Below, one piece after another: positions 9,541-17,357 of a stretch of 21,929 nucleotides of DNA. The stretch is taken from positions 1-21,929 of the IMG/VR virus record IMGVR_UViG_3300044941_000073, one strand, 5' to 3'. This DNA is from a virus. The first letter of the stretch is position 1. Every line of letters begins with the position of its first letter. The position numbers and the translations under genes were made by a program. Below the pieces are notes generated by a model. That model was given only the letters and a program-made list of their open reading frames with translations. It was not told the origin of the DNA and made no database searches.

Positions 9541-10196
9541 CGCCTACCTCGGTACATGTTTGCTGAACCACGTGGTACGTACCGCTCCCGGTTTCGAAAT
9601 AGTTGCACCATCAGTTCAAACTCCTTGTCGTACTGTGCGGATAACCCTGCGTCATCAAGGTGACGAAGCACAAACAACGACAAGGCACGCTTGATAATCA
9701 ATGGCATAAACCTATCGGGTAACGGAAACTTGTGGGTGTCAAGCGTTGGTGGATTAAGGGCTTTAATCACGTCAAACTTAACCCGGTTCTGGTGCTGCAC
9801 AGTGGATGGTGCTACCGTAAGTCGAACAGCACCATATCCGTCCACTGTCCAGCACGCTCCAACTGGGTCACCAGTGGTAATAGGGATACGGTCAAAGTCT
9901 GAACTGTCCAGATACACCAATCTACGGTAGCCAGTAGATGGCTCACCGTAGAGTGCGCGTATTACCCGTTGCACGTTACCAAGTTCTGCTCGCTCACCAA
10001 CCCAGGAAATAGCACCAATCCGTTCACGCGTGAATGACCAGTCGTCAAGGAGCGACACCTCCAGGACGGCTTCCTGAAGGCATGCGGCAACCTTACGTGC
10101 TACTGGATTACTACCCAGTGTCAGCACTGGGCGTTCTCCAGCCATCAGCAAAACATCATTGCTTACCTCCAATAGTGTCTTGGTGCTACTTGCCAT
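9537..10196 (-). CDS. Tail tubular protein A (gp11-like adaptor)
   Basis: A 219-residue protein close in size to T7 gp11 (196 residues). The N-terminal helical part includes NPVARKVAACLQEAVLEV followed by DDWSFTRER, the arrangement seen in gp11-family adaptors (helical bundle, then a W-F turn at about residue 52). The C-terminal part (about 160-205) is again helical and highly charged. In the virion this family forms a twelve-subunit ring linking portal and nozzle. The location directly after the capsid gene and before tail tubular protein B is the canonical T7-like position. The start ATG shares one base with the capsid stop (TAATG), implying coupled translation; the stop overlaps the next start (ATGA). 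Confidence 0.85.
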   Translation of the reverse strand: MASSTKTLLEVSNDVLLMAGERPVLTLGSNPVARKVAACLQEAVLEVSLLDDWSFTRERIGAISWVGERAELGNVQRVIRALYGEPSTGYRRLVYLDSSDFDRIPITTGDPVGACWTVDGYGAVRLTVAPSTVQHQNRVKFDVIKALNPPTLDTHKFPLPDRFMPLIIKRALSLFVLRHLDDAGLSAQYDKEFELMVQLFRNRERYVPRGSANMYRGRR

Positions 10197-11254
10197 TATG
10201 CAGCTTCACCGCTTTCAATGATAACCGCACATTCAGGACGGTACACCTTGCAGCCATAGTACTGAGTGGTAACTACAGCATCAGCTTGAAACAGTACTTC
10301 TCGACTGCTTTCCACCTTGGGCTCTATACCCATCCAAAATGCTAGCCAATCGTTGTGGCACATAATAGCACTGTACTTGTTGGCAGCTAGGCTTGCGTGG
10401 GTGGTACCGTTAATTAACTCAGCATCATGCTGTCCACCTACTTTCTGTGCAGCAGTCCACTGACCAAGTGTTGATGCTGGATAGTAACGTGACAGTGGGT
10501 TACCACCGTTTGTGGTAGCCATGCCAGGAGTCGGGCCAAGTGGGTCGTTATCACCAATTCGAAAAACGTTACCCAAACTGTTTTTCTTGATAGCATTGGT
10601 GACCACAACTGGGATACCAAAAATGGTTCCCACTTGTCCAGTAACGACGGGTTTGTTGTCCACGTAAAACCCGTTAATGAACTGGTCAATCTGCAACAAA
10701 CTGGTGTATTGTGCCGGGCTCACAATTAATTTGACACCCTCCAGTGGTACATCTGCTTGTTCCAGTTTAAGTTTGGCTGCCAGTATTGACGCAAGTGTGA
10801 TGTTACCATTCACGTCAATCACGTTGTTCAATGCCTTGATAACTACCCTGTGTGCCAAAATCCAACTATCAATATCACGTGCCAGTGCTAAGCCTGCTTC
10901 CTCTGTGTAGATAGAACGTGCATCGTAGTTAGACTGGATAGCTGCAATGTCTTCAATCATGAATGAACTTTCCACGTAACGGTCACGTAGAAACGTGAAC
11001 TCTGTGGGTTGTCCATTCTGTAGGTTTACTGGTGTTTCTGCAACTTTGGGGTTGACGGCTAAGCGTCCTACTTTAGGTACGTGTAGTACGTCACCCTTTT
11101 TCATGCTGTCAGGTATGCGCTTCACATGGTCAAGCATGACCAGTGCTGAGTTTCGCGCGCGAATTATTTCTGAACTCCATAGTTCAGGTATAAACTTGTC
11201 AAGGTCACTCTGCTTAAACGCGCTACCAGAATAACCTCCTCCAGGTAAAGGCAT
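10196..11254 (-). CDS. Major capsid protein (HK97-type fold, T7-like podovirus)
   Basis: A 352-residue protein, the expected size for a T7-like capsid protein. Recognisable elements are an early FIPELWSSEI segment (about residues 21-30), a central helical spine region (DARSIYTEEAGLALARDIDSW, about 110-130), a segment LEGVKLIVSPAQYTSLL (about 172-188) and the FGIPVVVTNAI strand near residue 215, all typical of phage capsid proteins of this class. It has the best ribosome binding site in the cluster, AAAGGAGGAAACTA directly before ATG, and is one of the few genes not overlapping its upstream neighbour. Both features fit the need for high expression. No separate promoter is visible in the 19-base gap, so its level is presumably set by translation. 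Confidence 0.9.
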   Translation of the reverse strand: MPLPGGGYSGSAFKQSDLDKFIPELWSSEIIRARNSALVMLDHVKRIPDSMKKGDVLHVPKVGRLAVNPKVAETPVNLQNGQPTEFTFLRDRYVESSFMIEDIAAIQSNYDARSIYTEEAGLALARDIDSWILAHRVVIKALNNVIDVNGNITLASILAAKLKLEQADVPLEGVKLIVSPAQYTSLLQIDQFINGFYVDNKPVVTGQVGTIFGIPVVVTNAIKKNSLGNVFRIGDNDPLGPTPGMATTNGGNPLSRYYPASTLGQWTAAQKVGGQHDAELINGTTHASLAANKYSAIMCHNDWLAFWMGIEPKVESSREVLFQADAVVTTQYYGCKVYRPECAVIIESGEAA

Positions 11255-11273
11255 TAGTTTCCTCCTTTATGTG

Positions 11274-11810
11274 TTATCCGTTCATGTCTACCAAACCTTG
11301 AGCATACGCTTGTTGTATGTCACGCGCCTGCTTTTGGTACTCATCCCGTTTCATTGCCAAAATCTCAGACTGTTTGTAGCGGTAACGTCCGTTTGGTAAA
11401 CCACTTCCACCTGTGCCTCGGTCGAATTTTGGCACATCATTGCCGCTTTTCTTTTCCTCTTCAAGTAGTTGCTGATACAGGAATCGAGCACCATCGGTGT
11501 TGTCGTATATCGCTTGTAGGTGCGGAGGTAGTTGTCTAAAGCGCTCCTGCACCTTAGCAAAGATGGTGTCAAAGTTTTCACCCCACTCATCACGTAACGG
11601 CTTCAGTGCGTGGTACTGTCTACGTTCATCAATATACGCAAACCGTTGCTTGATTGGGTCTTGCTCTAACAGATAGCTGATAAACGCCTGTGCCGCTTCA
11701 GGTGTAATACCGTACTGTTCCAACGGGAAGCCAGTACCAAGTGTTGGTGTTGGTGTTGGTGTTGTGTCTACCGCAACGGGTTCATTGCTGTTTGTGATTT
11801 CTTCACTCAT
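11274..11810 (-). CDS. Putative scaffolding protein
   Basis: A 178-residue acidic-to-basic helical protein between portal and capsid genes, the standard position of the scaffold in T7-like phages. The N-terminus is low complexity (TTPTPTPT) and acidic. The middle is helical (about residues 35-125), and the C-terminus is basic (residues 130-178, with GRYRYKQSEI and MKRDEYQKQARD), as expected for a tail that contacts the capsid protein. It is shorter than T7 gp9 (307 residues). The ATG at 11810 overlaps the end of the portal gene by 8 bases. The function is inferred from position and composition only; no domain is recognised. Confidence 0.65.
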   Translation of the reverse strand: MSEEITNSNEPVAVDTTPTPTPTLGTGFPLEQYGITPEAAQAFISYLLEQDPIKQRFAYIDERRQYHALKPLRDEWGENFDTIFAKVQERFRQLPPHLQAIYDNTDGARFLYQQLLEEEKKSGNDVPKFDRGTGGSGLPNGRYRYKQSEILAMKRDEYQKQARDIQQAYAQGLVDMNG

Positions 11811-13737
11811 TGCTTTCTCCAGTTATTCCAAGATTTTGTAGTGATTGTTGCAACATTGCCTGACCACCATCAGTGGTTAGTTGTGCTTGCAGTGCTTGCT
11901 GTGCAGGTACTCCACCCACTGCTGCTGCTGATTCCATTACATCAGGATGTGCCATTACCGATTCTGTTGGTGCGGGTGGTTGTGGTTCTGGTTGTTTGAT
12001 GTACCGTTCGATATCATCAAACCCAAACCGCTTAGCCATATCCTTCATGACTTCAAGCCAGTTCATACGCTGCGCCATTTCAGGATTCTGCGATACCAAA
12101 CCAATAAAGTCAAGCCTGCGTTGTAACTCATACTCCTTGTCTGCAATGTGTCCTGCACCTACTGGTTCAATGTCAAAGTCATGCACCAATTCGTCAGCAC
12201 CTACCTTAACGTAAAGGTATTCGCCCGGTTGATAACCTGGAATTCGAATTACCTCATCCTCAGTCACAAACTGCTGGCACATACGATACACCTTACGCAG
12301 AACCGGGATAAGTGCTGTACTTTCAATGTGGTTGTAAATACCACCAAGTCGATTGCCGCCTGCGTCGCGCACAGCCTCTACCTCTTTTGCTGTTACGCGT
12401 TCTCCACCCCTACCCTGACCAACGCCAATGAACGCACCCGTACCAGTTACCTTGTCGATGTTCTGTTCTAGTACCGCAGCCTCTTGATAGGTGACCATGA
12501 ACTGTTGGTTGTGCTGGATTGGTCGAATGCTGTTATGGTCAGCCACTTCTATTAGTTTTCCAGGTGCGGTATAGATATCTTCAGGGTTGATAGTGCCGTC
12601 ATCAATGTACGTCCACATAGAGTCCACGCTTAGTTCCAGGTTATCCAGGCGTTGGTTGGTGACAATGGATAGTTCATGCAACAACCCCAGGACTGGTTCA
12701 ATCGCGCCAACACCATACGTTTGGTGGCATACGGGGATGTAAGTGCCAATCACAAATGGCTTACCCGCCCAGTACGGATTGTTTTCAAACTTAGCCACTT
12801 TGTCACCCAAACATGTAACCACTACGTCCTGGTAGTATCCTTGTCCTGTTTGAACGTTACCCCAAAATTCCAATAGTTCGACCATCTCATTGGGATTCCA
12901 CTCCATACCGTGAAAGCTGGCAACTACACGCTTGCTGTTGTGTTCAGCGTTGCCGCGGTAAGACACTACATCTTTTGGCTCTAGATATGGGTAAAAGCCA
13001 GCGTTGACTAGACGCATAAGCTCACCCTTAGACTTGGTGATACGCCTGATAAAGTTGGCTCGGTTAATATCGGTCACCTCATCCGGGTCAAGGTAGCAGT
13101 CGAACACGGAGAGTGTCTCAAACTCAGTCCCATTGTAGATGGTCTTTTGTACTGTCTTGGTTGTGAACGTGGTAGTTTGGGTTTCATCAGTCGGTGGATA
13201 CTCTACCTTAACCTTGGTTGTGTATGGTGCTAGCTCTTTGCGCCATGGTAGAGCCAGCACTGAGGTACCACAGATTAGTAGTTGGCGAATAAACATACCC
13301 CAATGTGATTTGAAGTTCGCCTGCTTCAGCTTGTACTTGAGGTACTTTTTGACAACTTCCGCTACCTCTAGGGAGCCTGAGTACATTGGCACCAAGTCGA
13401 ACCAATCCCGGTTGGGAAAGAAAGCGGATTGCAAGTAGCTGGAAATAGTCTCGACGTTTTCGAACGCCTTACCAGTCGATACCTTGTGCCTCCACGCTAC
13501 TGCTGCGTCTCCAACACTGCGTGACGCTAACCGTCGCGCGTGCTCTATTGCACGTGGGGAACCGTTGTACGCAGCCCAGCACTCAACCCAGATATCCTCT
13601 TTTTCTTGACGCGCGCGTTTATAGCGGTGAAACTCAGAACTCACAAACTCACCAACCGCAACTAGGTCTACGTCAGACTGACGTTGAGTCTCATCGCTCA
13701 GACTGACGTAGATGAAATCTTTATTCTTCAGTATCAC
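11803..13737 (-). CDS. Portal protein (head-tail connector)
   Basis: A 644-residue protein with the features of T7-like portals: helical N-terminus (VSSEFHRYKRARQEKEDIWVECW), then DAAVAWRHKVSTGKAFENVETISSYL near residues 76-103, a mid-region VFDCYLDPDEVTDINRANFIRR (about 208-229), and a Pro/Gln-rich C-terminal tail (PEPQPPAPTESVMAHPD). It would assemble as a dodecameric ring at the DNA-packaging vertex and serve as docking site for the terminase encoded immediately upstream. Translation starts at GTG 13737, which overlaps the terminase TGA (GTGA) and sits behind GGAGGAG. The stop lies 8 bases inside the scaffold candidate. Terminase directly followed by portal differs from T7, where terminase is at the far end of the late region. 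Confidence 0.9.
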   Translation of the reverse strand: MILKNKDFIYVSLSDETQRQSDVDLVAVGEFVSSEFHRYKRARQEKEDIWVECWAAYNGSPRAIEHARRLASRSVGDAAVAWRHKVSTGKAFENVETISSYLQSAFFPNRDWFDLVPMYSGSLEVAEVVKKYLKYKLKQANFKSHWGMFIRQLLICGTSVLALPWRKELAPYTTKVKVEYPPTDETQTTTFTTKTVQKTIYNGTEFETLSVFDCYLDPDEVTDINRANFIRRITKSKGELMRLVNAGFYPYLEPKDVVSYRGNAEHNSKRVVASFHGMEWNPNEMVELLEFWGNVQTGQGYYQDVVVTCLGDKVAKFENNPYWAGKPFVIGTYIPVCHQTYGVGAIEPVLGLLHELSIVTNQRLDNLELSVDSMWTYIDDGTINPEDIYTAPGKLIEVADHNSIRPIQHNQQFMVTYQEAAVLEQNIDKVTGTGAFIGVGQGRGGERVTAKEVEAVRDAGGNRLGGIYNHIESTALIPVLRKVYRMCQQFVTEDEVIRIPGYQPGEYLYVKVGADELVHDFDIEPVGAGHIADKEYELQRRLDFIGLVSQNPEMAQRMNWLEVMKDMAKRFGFDDIERYIKQPEPQPPAPTESVMAHPDVMESAAAVGGVPAQQALQAQLTTDGGQAMLQQSLQNLGITGESNE

Positions 13738-15347
13738 CGCACTCCTCCATAGCGTTGATTAATGTTATAGTGCTGACGTATTCGCTTGCGCCTGCTACTC
13801 ATAACACCATTACGGGTAGGTGTCGCCGATTGACAAATCATCACCATCCCGTCAAGACAGTCATCGTGTGCCCCACTTCTAGGAAAAAACTGAATCTCTT
13901 CCATAAGGATGGTATTTTTGGCCATCCAAGTCATCAGGTAAACTTGGTGATTTACAAACAACGGTTCCAAGTACGTAACGATACGTGCTTTCTTTTCTCC
14001 TTCTGCACGGTACTCACGTAGCGCAACTGGCTTAAACCTGCTGAACGATTGACGTATGGTGTACATCAACGCTTGACCAAGTTTCTCGTTATCAATGGTC
14101 AAGGCGTTCAATTTCCACCTGTCCACTAGCTCAAACACCAACCGCACTGTTTCTTCTGGCTTGAACTTACCTACCTTTAGGTCAAACAGATAAAGACTTC
14201 TGTTGGAGTCCAGTCCACCAACCATGAGCACAGTATTGTCAGCACGTTTACTTTGCGAGATAGCTGGGTCAACTACTAGAATCGGCTTTACTCTAGTTGG
14301 CGGGGAATTGTGACTGGTACGTATCTCGATGACACCATCATCCTTGATGATAAGTTGTGATGGATTAATGTACTGAATGTTATCCGCGTTCAGTACTGTT
14401 TCTTCATCCGTCATTATTGTGTTCAAATACTGTGAGGCAAACCGTCGCATACCGTTAGGCAACCTCATCAGTCTTGACTTTAAACGTGATACTACCTCGG
14501 CGTTGAATCGCTCAGGCCATAAATACCCGTCACTGTCATCCTTGCCGTTGGCGTAGATGTTGCGCTTGAAAACTGCATAGTCCTCACTACCGTCACCCTG
14601 TTCTTCATCCGATAAATCCTCACCCGTGTAAACACCATACAAGTCACGGTAGTAGTAGCGGGTACCCAGAATCAGAAACTCTCCACCTAGGTCGGTGTCA
14701 GGGTTGTATGGGTCGATGACACTCTCAACGTCACCAACCCAGTCCATAATCTTTTCCCGTCGTTCTGCTGTCTGACTGTTCTCAAACGTAACCACGTCAT
14801 CCAAAATCGCTATGTCAAAGTGGAAGCCAGTCGATGGGCTGCCAACTGATGCCGCTAACAGTGTTGGCTCCTTCATAATTTTGGGACGCAGTACCTGGAT
14901 TGCATCCACGCGCCATACGGTTTTACGGTCAACTTCCTCATCACCTGCTGACTGGTTATCAAGTTGTGGAATTAATCTACCGTATCGAGGGTGTGTATTC
15001 CAAACGGTTTCCTGAAGATGGGTGTCTTCCAAGTACTGTTTGACTTCACGCACAAACGAAGTCGCAAGTGGTTTGGTCGCAGTCCCTACCAGAATGCGAA
15101 TACATGGGTTCTGGTAGATACGCCATAGGACGTAGCCTACTGAACACAGTGTAGACTTAAGGTGACCACGTGGCATAAGCACCAACCGTCTAGGGTGTTG
15201 GTGTCGGTCAGCGATGAACGCAGCCAGTTCCTTGTGGATGGTACTGAACGACTTGGTACCTCCTTTAAAGTTAATCAGGTCTATGAAGTCCCAGTAGGAC
15301 TCCATAGCCTGCACCTTTTTGCGGTAAAGTGATTTACTTTCCGTCAT
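13734..15347 (-). CDS. terL: Large terminase subunit (ATPase and nuclease)
   Basis: The motor that pumps DNA into the prohead and cuts concatemers. Numbering from ATG at 15347 (537 residues): Walker A-like LMPRGHLKST at about 57-66, the T7-like form lacking the classic GxxxxGK; Walker B DIAILDD at about 178-184; coupling motif LGTRY at about 227-231. The RNase H-like nuclease has DP in ILVVDPAIS (D360), the acidic pair in TIDNEK (about 419-421), and HDDCLD at about 494-499. All expected catalytic residues are present. The frame extends upstream to 15404, but that would overlap the holin candidate by 71 bases. ATG 15347 overlaps it by only 14. ATG 15305 (behind AAAGGTG) is a second alternative. 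The stop overlaps the portal's GTG. A small terminase is not recognised; see the coiled-coil proteins just upstream. Confidence 0.93.
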   Translation of the reverse strand: MTESKSLYRKKVQAMESYWDFIDLINFKGGTKSFSTIHKELAAFIADRHQHPRRLVLMPRGHLKSTLCSVGYVLWRIYQNPCIRILVGTATKPLATSFVREVKQYLEDTHLQETVWNTHPRYGRLIPQLDNQSAGDEEVDRKTVWRVDAIQVLRPKIMKEPTLLAASVGSPSTGFHFDIAILDDVVTFENSQTAERREKIMDWVGDVESVIDPYNPDTDLGGEFLILGTRYYYRDLYGVYTGEDLSDEEQGDGSEDYAVFKRNIYANGKDDSDGYLWPERFNAEVVSRLKSRLMRLPNGMRRFASQYLNTIMTDEETVLNADNIQYINPSQLIIKDDGVIEIRTSHNSPPTRVKPILVVDPAISQSKRADNTVLMVGGLDSNRSLYLFDLKVGKFKPEETVRLVFELVDRWKLNALTIDNEKLGQALMYTIRQSFSRFKPVALREYRAEGEKKARIVTYLEPLFVNHQVYLMTWMAKNTILMEEIQFFPRSGAHDDCLDGMVMICQSATPTRNGVMSSRRKRIRQHYNINQRYGGVR

Positions 15348-15522
15348 CCCGGTCGTCACCCTTGTTGCGGGTTTCTCTTGGTACCTCAGCACCAAAAAAT
15401 CCACAGACTGCGCCAGTAGCTAGCGCAATAAACTCTCTGCGATAACTACGGTCCAATATTGCAAGTGTCAGTGCACCAACCAGTGCCACTACAACGATGA
15501 AACTCTTGACCACGCGTGTCAC
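15334..15522 (-). CDS. Small two-membrane-segment protein, holin candidate
   Basis: A 62-residue protein with two predicted membrane segments: about residues 8-24 (FIVVVALVGALTLAIL) and about 31-47 (FIALATGAVCGFFGAEV). A very charged C-terminus follows (PRETRNKGDDRDDGK). Size, topology and charged tail fit a class II holin, and the position just before the large terminase matches the T7-like lysis cluster. It starts at GTG 15522, overlapping the upstream stop in GTGA, and ends inside the terminase gene. Alternatives are a small spanin-like or other inner-membrane protein. There is no sequence family I recognise. Confidence 0.6.
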   Translation of the reverse strand: MTRVVKSFIVVVALVGALTLAILDRSYRREFIALATGAVCGFFGAEVPRETRNKGDDRDDGK

Positions 15523-15971
15523 CCCATAATATTTTGACGCGTGAACTGTACTGGTAAGTAAGCAGTACTGAACACGCGTTGACGGTTTTGCTGTTGCTGG
15601 GTGTTGCGTCTTGCTCCCATTATTGACAGCAACTTGTTTGCCTCTTGTATGCTTTTCTCTTGCTCGTTGCGTGCCAGGATTGCTTGACGTTGACGCTCAG
15701 CATCTACAGCTTTTTGTTGTTCCTCTTGCTGTTTGGCAAGCGCTTCCAGGTAGCGGGTTTGTTCTGCGCGTGATGCCTCCAATGCCGCTATCTGCTGCTG
15801 GTACAAACCCAGCATTTGATTGTATTGTTCAGCCTGCTGTGCTGTCTGCTGTTGAATCAGTTGTTGTTCTCGCACGCGTGCTTCATCAGCAAGACGTTGT
15901 TGTTCCTGCATCGCGCGTACCATTTCCGGTGTAATCGCGCTACTGACTTTTGTTGGTTTTGGCTTGCGCAT
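15519..15971 (-). CDS. Gln-rich coiled-coil protein, function unknown (possible small virion protein or small terminase)
   Basis: About 150 residues. From about residue 15 to 125 it is an almost uninterrupted Gln/Glu/Ala/Arg-rich helix with coiled-coil character, and it ends in a short non-helical tail (STAYLPVQFTRQNIMG). The start at ATG 15971 is chosen because GGAGGT precedes it at good spacing; the longer GTG start at 15986 would place that ribosome binding site inside the gene. It overlaps the upstream gene by 32 bases and the holin candidate by 4. Composition resembles the 374-residue internal virion protein at 5070-6194, so a structural role is plausible. Position before terminase also allows a small terminase role. 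Neither is supported by a motif. Confidence 0.6.
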   Translation of the reverse strand: MRKPKPTKVSSAITPEMVRAMQEQQRLADEARVREQQLIQQQTAQQAEQYNQMLGLYQQQIAALEASRAEQTRYLEALAKQQEEQQKAVDAERQRQAILARNEQEKSIQEANKLLSIMGARRNTQQQQNRQRVFSTAYLPVQFTRQNIMG

Positions 15972-16242
15972 TCGACTTACCTCCACGCCTGCGCTGTTCG
16001 TAGTATCGTTGCAATCCTTCCCGTTGCTTGCGAGCTATCTCAAACCGCTTAAAGTAGGTTTCCAGTTCCCGTCCTACTTCAGCCTGCTGTTGCCGCATGC
16101 GTTCTAGAAACGACTGTGGTGATGTTAACGCCTGCGCTACCTCTTCCATTGCAGCCAGGGTGTTATCTGCATCCGTTTGGGTGTCACTGCTGTTGTGGTT
16201 GCTGTTGTCGTTCTCTGCTAAAGAAATGAGTCCAGATTCCAT
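15940..16242 (-). CDS. Small hydrophilic helical protein, function unknown
   Basis: The N-terminus is Asn/Asp/Ser-rich (SLAENDNSNHNSSDTQTDAD). After about residue 30 it becomes a charged helix (LERMRQQQAEVGRELETYFKRF, then YYEQRRRGGKSNAQAK) with a basic C-terminal tail that could bind nucleic acid. The reading frame stays open upstream to 16443, deep inside the peptidase gene, so the start is uncertain. ATG 16242 gives a 59-base overlap with the peptidase. ATG 16248 and ATG 16149 are alternatives, and none has a strong ribosome binding site. It is a second candidate for a small terminase because of its size, coiled helix and place upstream of the large subunit. Confidence 0.45.
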   Translation of the reverse strand: MESGLISLAENDNSNHNSSDTQTDADNTLAAMEEVAQALTSPQSFLERMRQQQAEVGRELETYFKRFEIARKQREGLQRYYEQRRRGGKSNAQAKTNKSQ

Positions 16243-16735
16243 TGTCATCCGTGAGTTGTAGAAATCGTCGATAGCTGAGCCAGTACACTTTTGGTGCACT
16301 GGTATCGTACCCATTGGGCCACCATTCACCGTATGGGTCATGTATCCGTACTTGGTTGGTGCTGTCATCGTACCCGGTAACACAAACAATGTGTCCTGAA
16401 CGCGTGAAGTACCCGTGAACCACGCACGGGAAAGCTGCGTCAATGTTTAGCTTAATGTCGTTCAGGATTGCGTCTTCTGCAAACACGTCCACAATTGGTG
16501 GTTTAAGTCTGGCACCATACTCGTTGGCTATCTGCTGTAGGTGGTACGGATTGTGCCTGCTTAGTCCCTTGCGCTTAAGTGCCAGATTGATTTGGTCTTC
16601 GAGTTGACCATTACCGTCGCCACGAATACCAAAATAGTAAAGGCACATAGCAATGCACGTCACGTTGCATGAACCGTATGGGTCAAACTTGTTGTCAAGC
16701 TGACCGAATAGCGGAAAATTCTTTAGAGTACGCAC
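16184..16735 (-). CDS. C39-like cysteine peptidase (papain-like fold)
   Basis: A 183-residue protein with the order expected for the C39-like peptidase family (Peptidase_C39_2): oxyanion glutamine Q12 in FGQLDN, catalytic C23 in GSCNVTCIAM, histidine H115 in SGHIVCVTGYD and aspartate D133 in HDPYGEW. All four key residues are present, so it should be active. No signal peptide or membrane segment is visible, and the C-terminus is a Gln-rich tail (QQQPQQQ). Translation starts at GTG 16735 behind AAGGGG. It is the first gene of the long leftward virion/lysis block, just downstream of a terminator. Possible roles are cell-wall endopeptidase (lysin), virion maturation protease or attack on a host protein. 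Peptidase identity is well supported; the substrate is unknown. Confidence 0.8.
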   Translation of the reverse strand: MRTLKNFPLFGQLDNKFDPYGSCNVTCIAMCLYYFGIRGDGNGQLEDQINLALKRKGLSRHNPYHLQQIANEYGARLKPPIVDVFAEDAILNDIKLNIDAAFPCVVHGYFTRSGHIVCVTGYDDSTNQVRIHDPYGEWWPNGYDTSAPKVYWLSYRRFLQLTDDNGIWTHFFSRERQQQPQQQ

Positions 16736-16774
16736 AGTTACCCCTTGATTGGTTTACATCCGTGTAGTAGCTGC

Positions 16775-16810
16775 ACAATAAAAGAAACCACCGGGTACGT
16801 ACCCAGTGGT
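16775..16810 (-). terminator. Intrinsic terminator, leftward
   Basis: An inverted repeat at 16787-16810 pairs ACCACCGGGTAC with its near-perfect complement (one mismatch). Read leftward it is followed directly by TTTCTTTTATT. It lies between the gene ending at 16837 and the peptidase gene starting at 16735, so it should end transcription from the promoter at 17297-17325. Confidence 0.8.
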
Positions 16811-16836
16811 ATTTGCGAGTTACCCGTGACTACACG

Positions 16837-17265
16837 TTACAGCAGTGTTTCCAGTTCGCACCACCGCGCAGTCAAGGATTGGGAGGAATCTCCAGCAATG
16901 AAGCCGCCTCCTACCTGACCGTCATGGATATGAACGAAGCGCTTGCTAACAGAACGACGAGCCAGTAGCTGCGCGCGCAAAAACGAAAATGTCATGGTGA
17001 CCAGGTAGCACCCGTATGAGTCATCGTACCTTTTTACCACGAGCAATCCATCTGCGGGTACAGCACCAACCGTTTCAGCAAGGGCTGCGTGTACATCCTT
17101 TATGGACGGGTAGGGGTGCCCGTTTCCGGTATCGACCAACCGCACGCGCGGTTCATAATCTGGTATGACCACGTAACCGTTACGTGCATCGGTGTAAGGT
17201 ACATACGCAAACCCGTAGTTTCTTGCGTACCCTATGGCTTCCCTTAGTTGTCTCTTGGAGAGCAT
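16837..17265 (-). CDS. Small protein of a three-member phage paralogue family (member A)
   Basis: 142 residues, no recognised domain. It shares a pattern with the products at 20842 and 21244: an N-terminal helix, then a Gly-aromatic segment (YGFAYVPY), GYVV (30-33), an ADGLLVV strand (71-77), YGCYLV (84-89) and a late F-V/I-H-I/V strand (RFVHIHDGQV, 109-118). It is longer than the other two by a Gly/Ser-rich C-terminus. The frame is open upstream to 17418, but ATG 17265 is chosen because GGGAGGTGG lies just before it and because the promoter at 17297-17325 would otherwise be inside the gene. It appears to be a one-gene unit: own promoter, own terminator at 16775-16810. The homology to the other two is by eye and weaker than that between those two. 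Confidence 0.75.
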   Translation of the reverse strand: MLSKRQLREAIGYARNYGFAYVPYTDARNGYVVIPDYEPRVRLVDTGNGHPYPSIKDVHAALAETVGAVPADGLLVVKRYDDSYGCYLVTMTFSFLRAQLLARRSVSKRFVHIHDGQVGGGFIAGDSSQSLTARWCELETLL

Positions 17266-17296
17266 ATCGTGCCACCTCCCAATAACTACACCCACA

Positions 17297-17325
17297 ATAT
17301 AAAACACCCACCCAGGTGTTGTCAA
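17297..17325 (-). promoter_or_regulatory. Leftward sigma70 promoter with ACACC..GGTGT dyad in its spacer
   Basis: Read leftward: TTGACA (17320-17325), 17-base spacer, TTATAT (17297-17302). The spacer holds the dyad ACACC-N6-GGTGT (17304-17319), a shortened version of the 20-bp dyad seen elsewhere. The predicted RNA start is about 25 bases before ATG 17265. Confidence 0.75.
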
Positions 17326-17357
17326 GTGGGTGGGTGAGTGAGGAAGTAGGTTAACGA

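Noticed and set aside
13671-13683. Palindrome CGTCAGACTGACG inside the portal gene, identical to one at 21839-21851
   Set aside because: A 13-base match between two places in 22 kb is expected by chance, and the first copy is in coding sequence.
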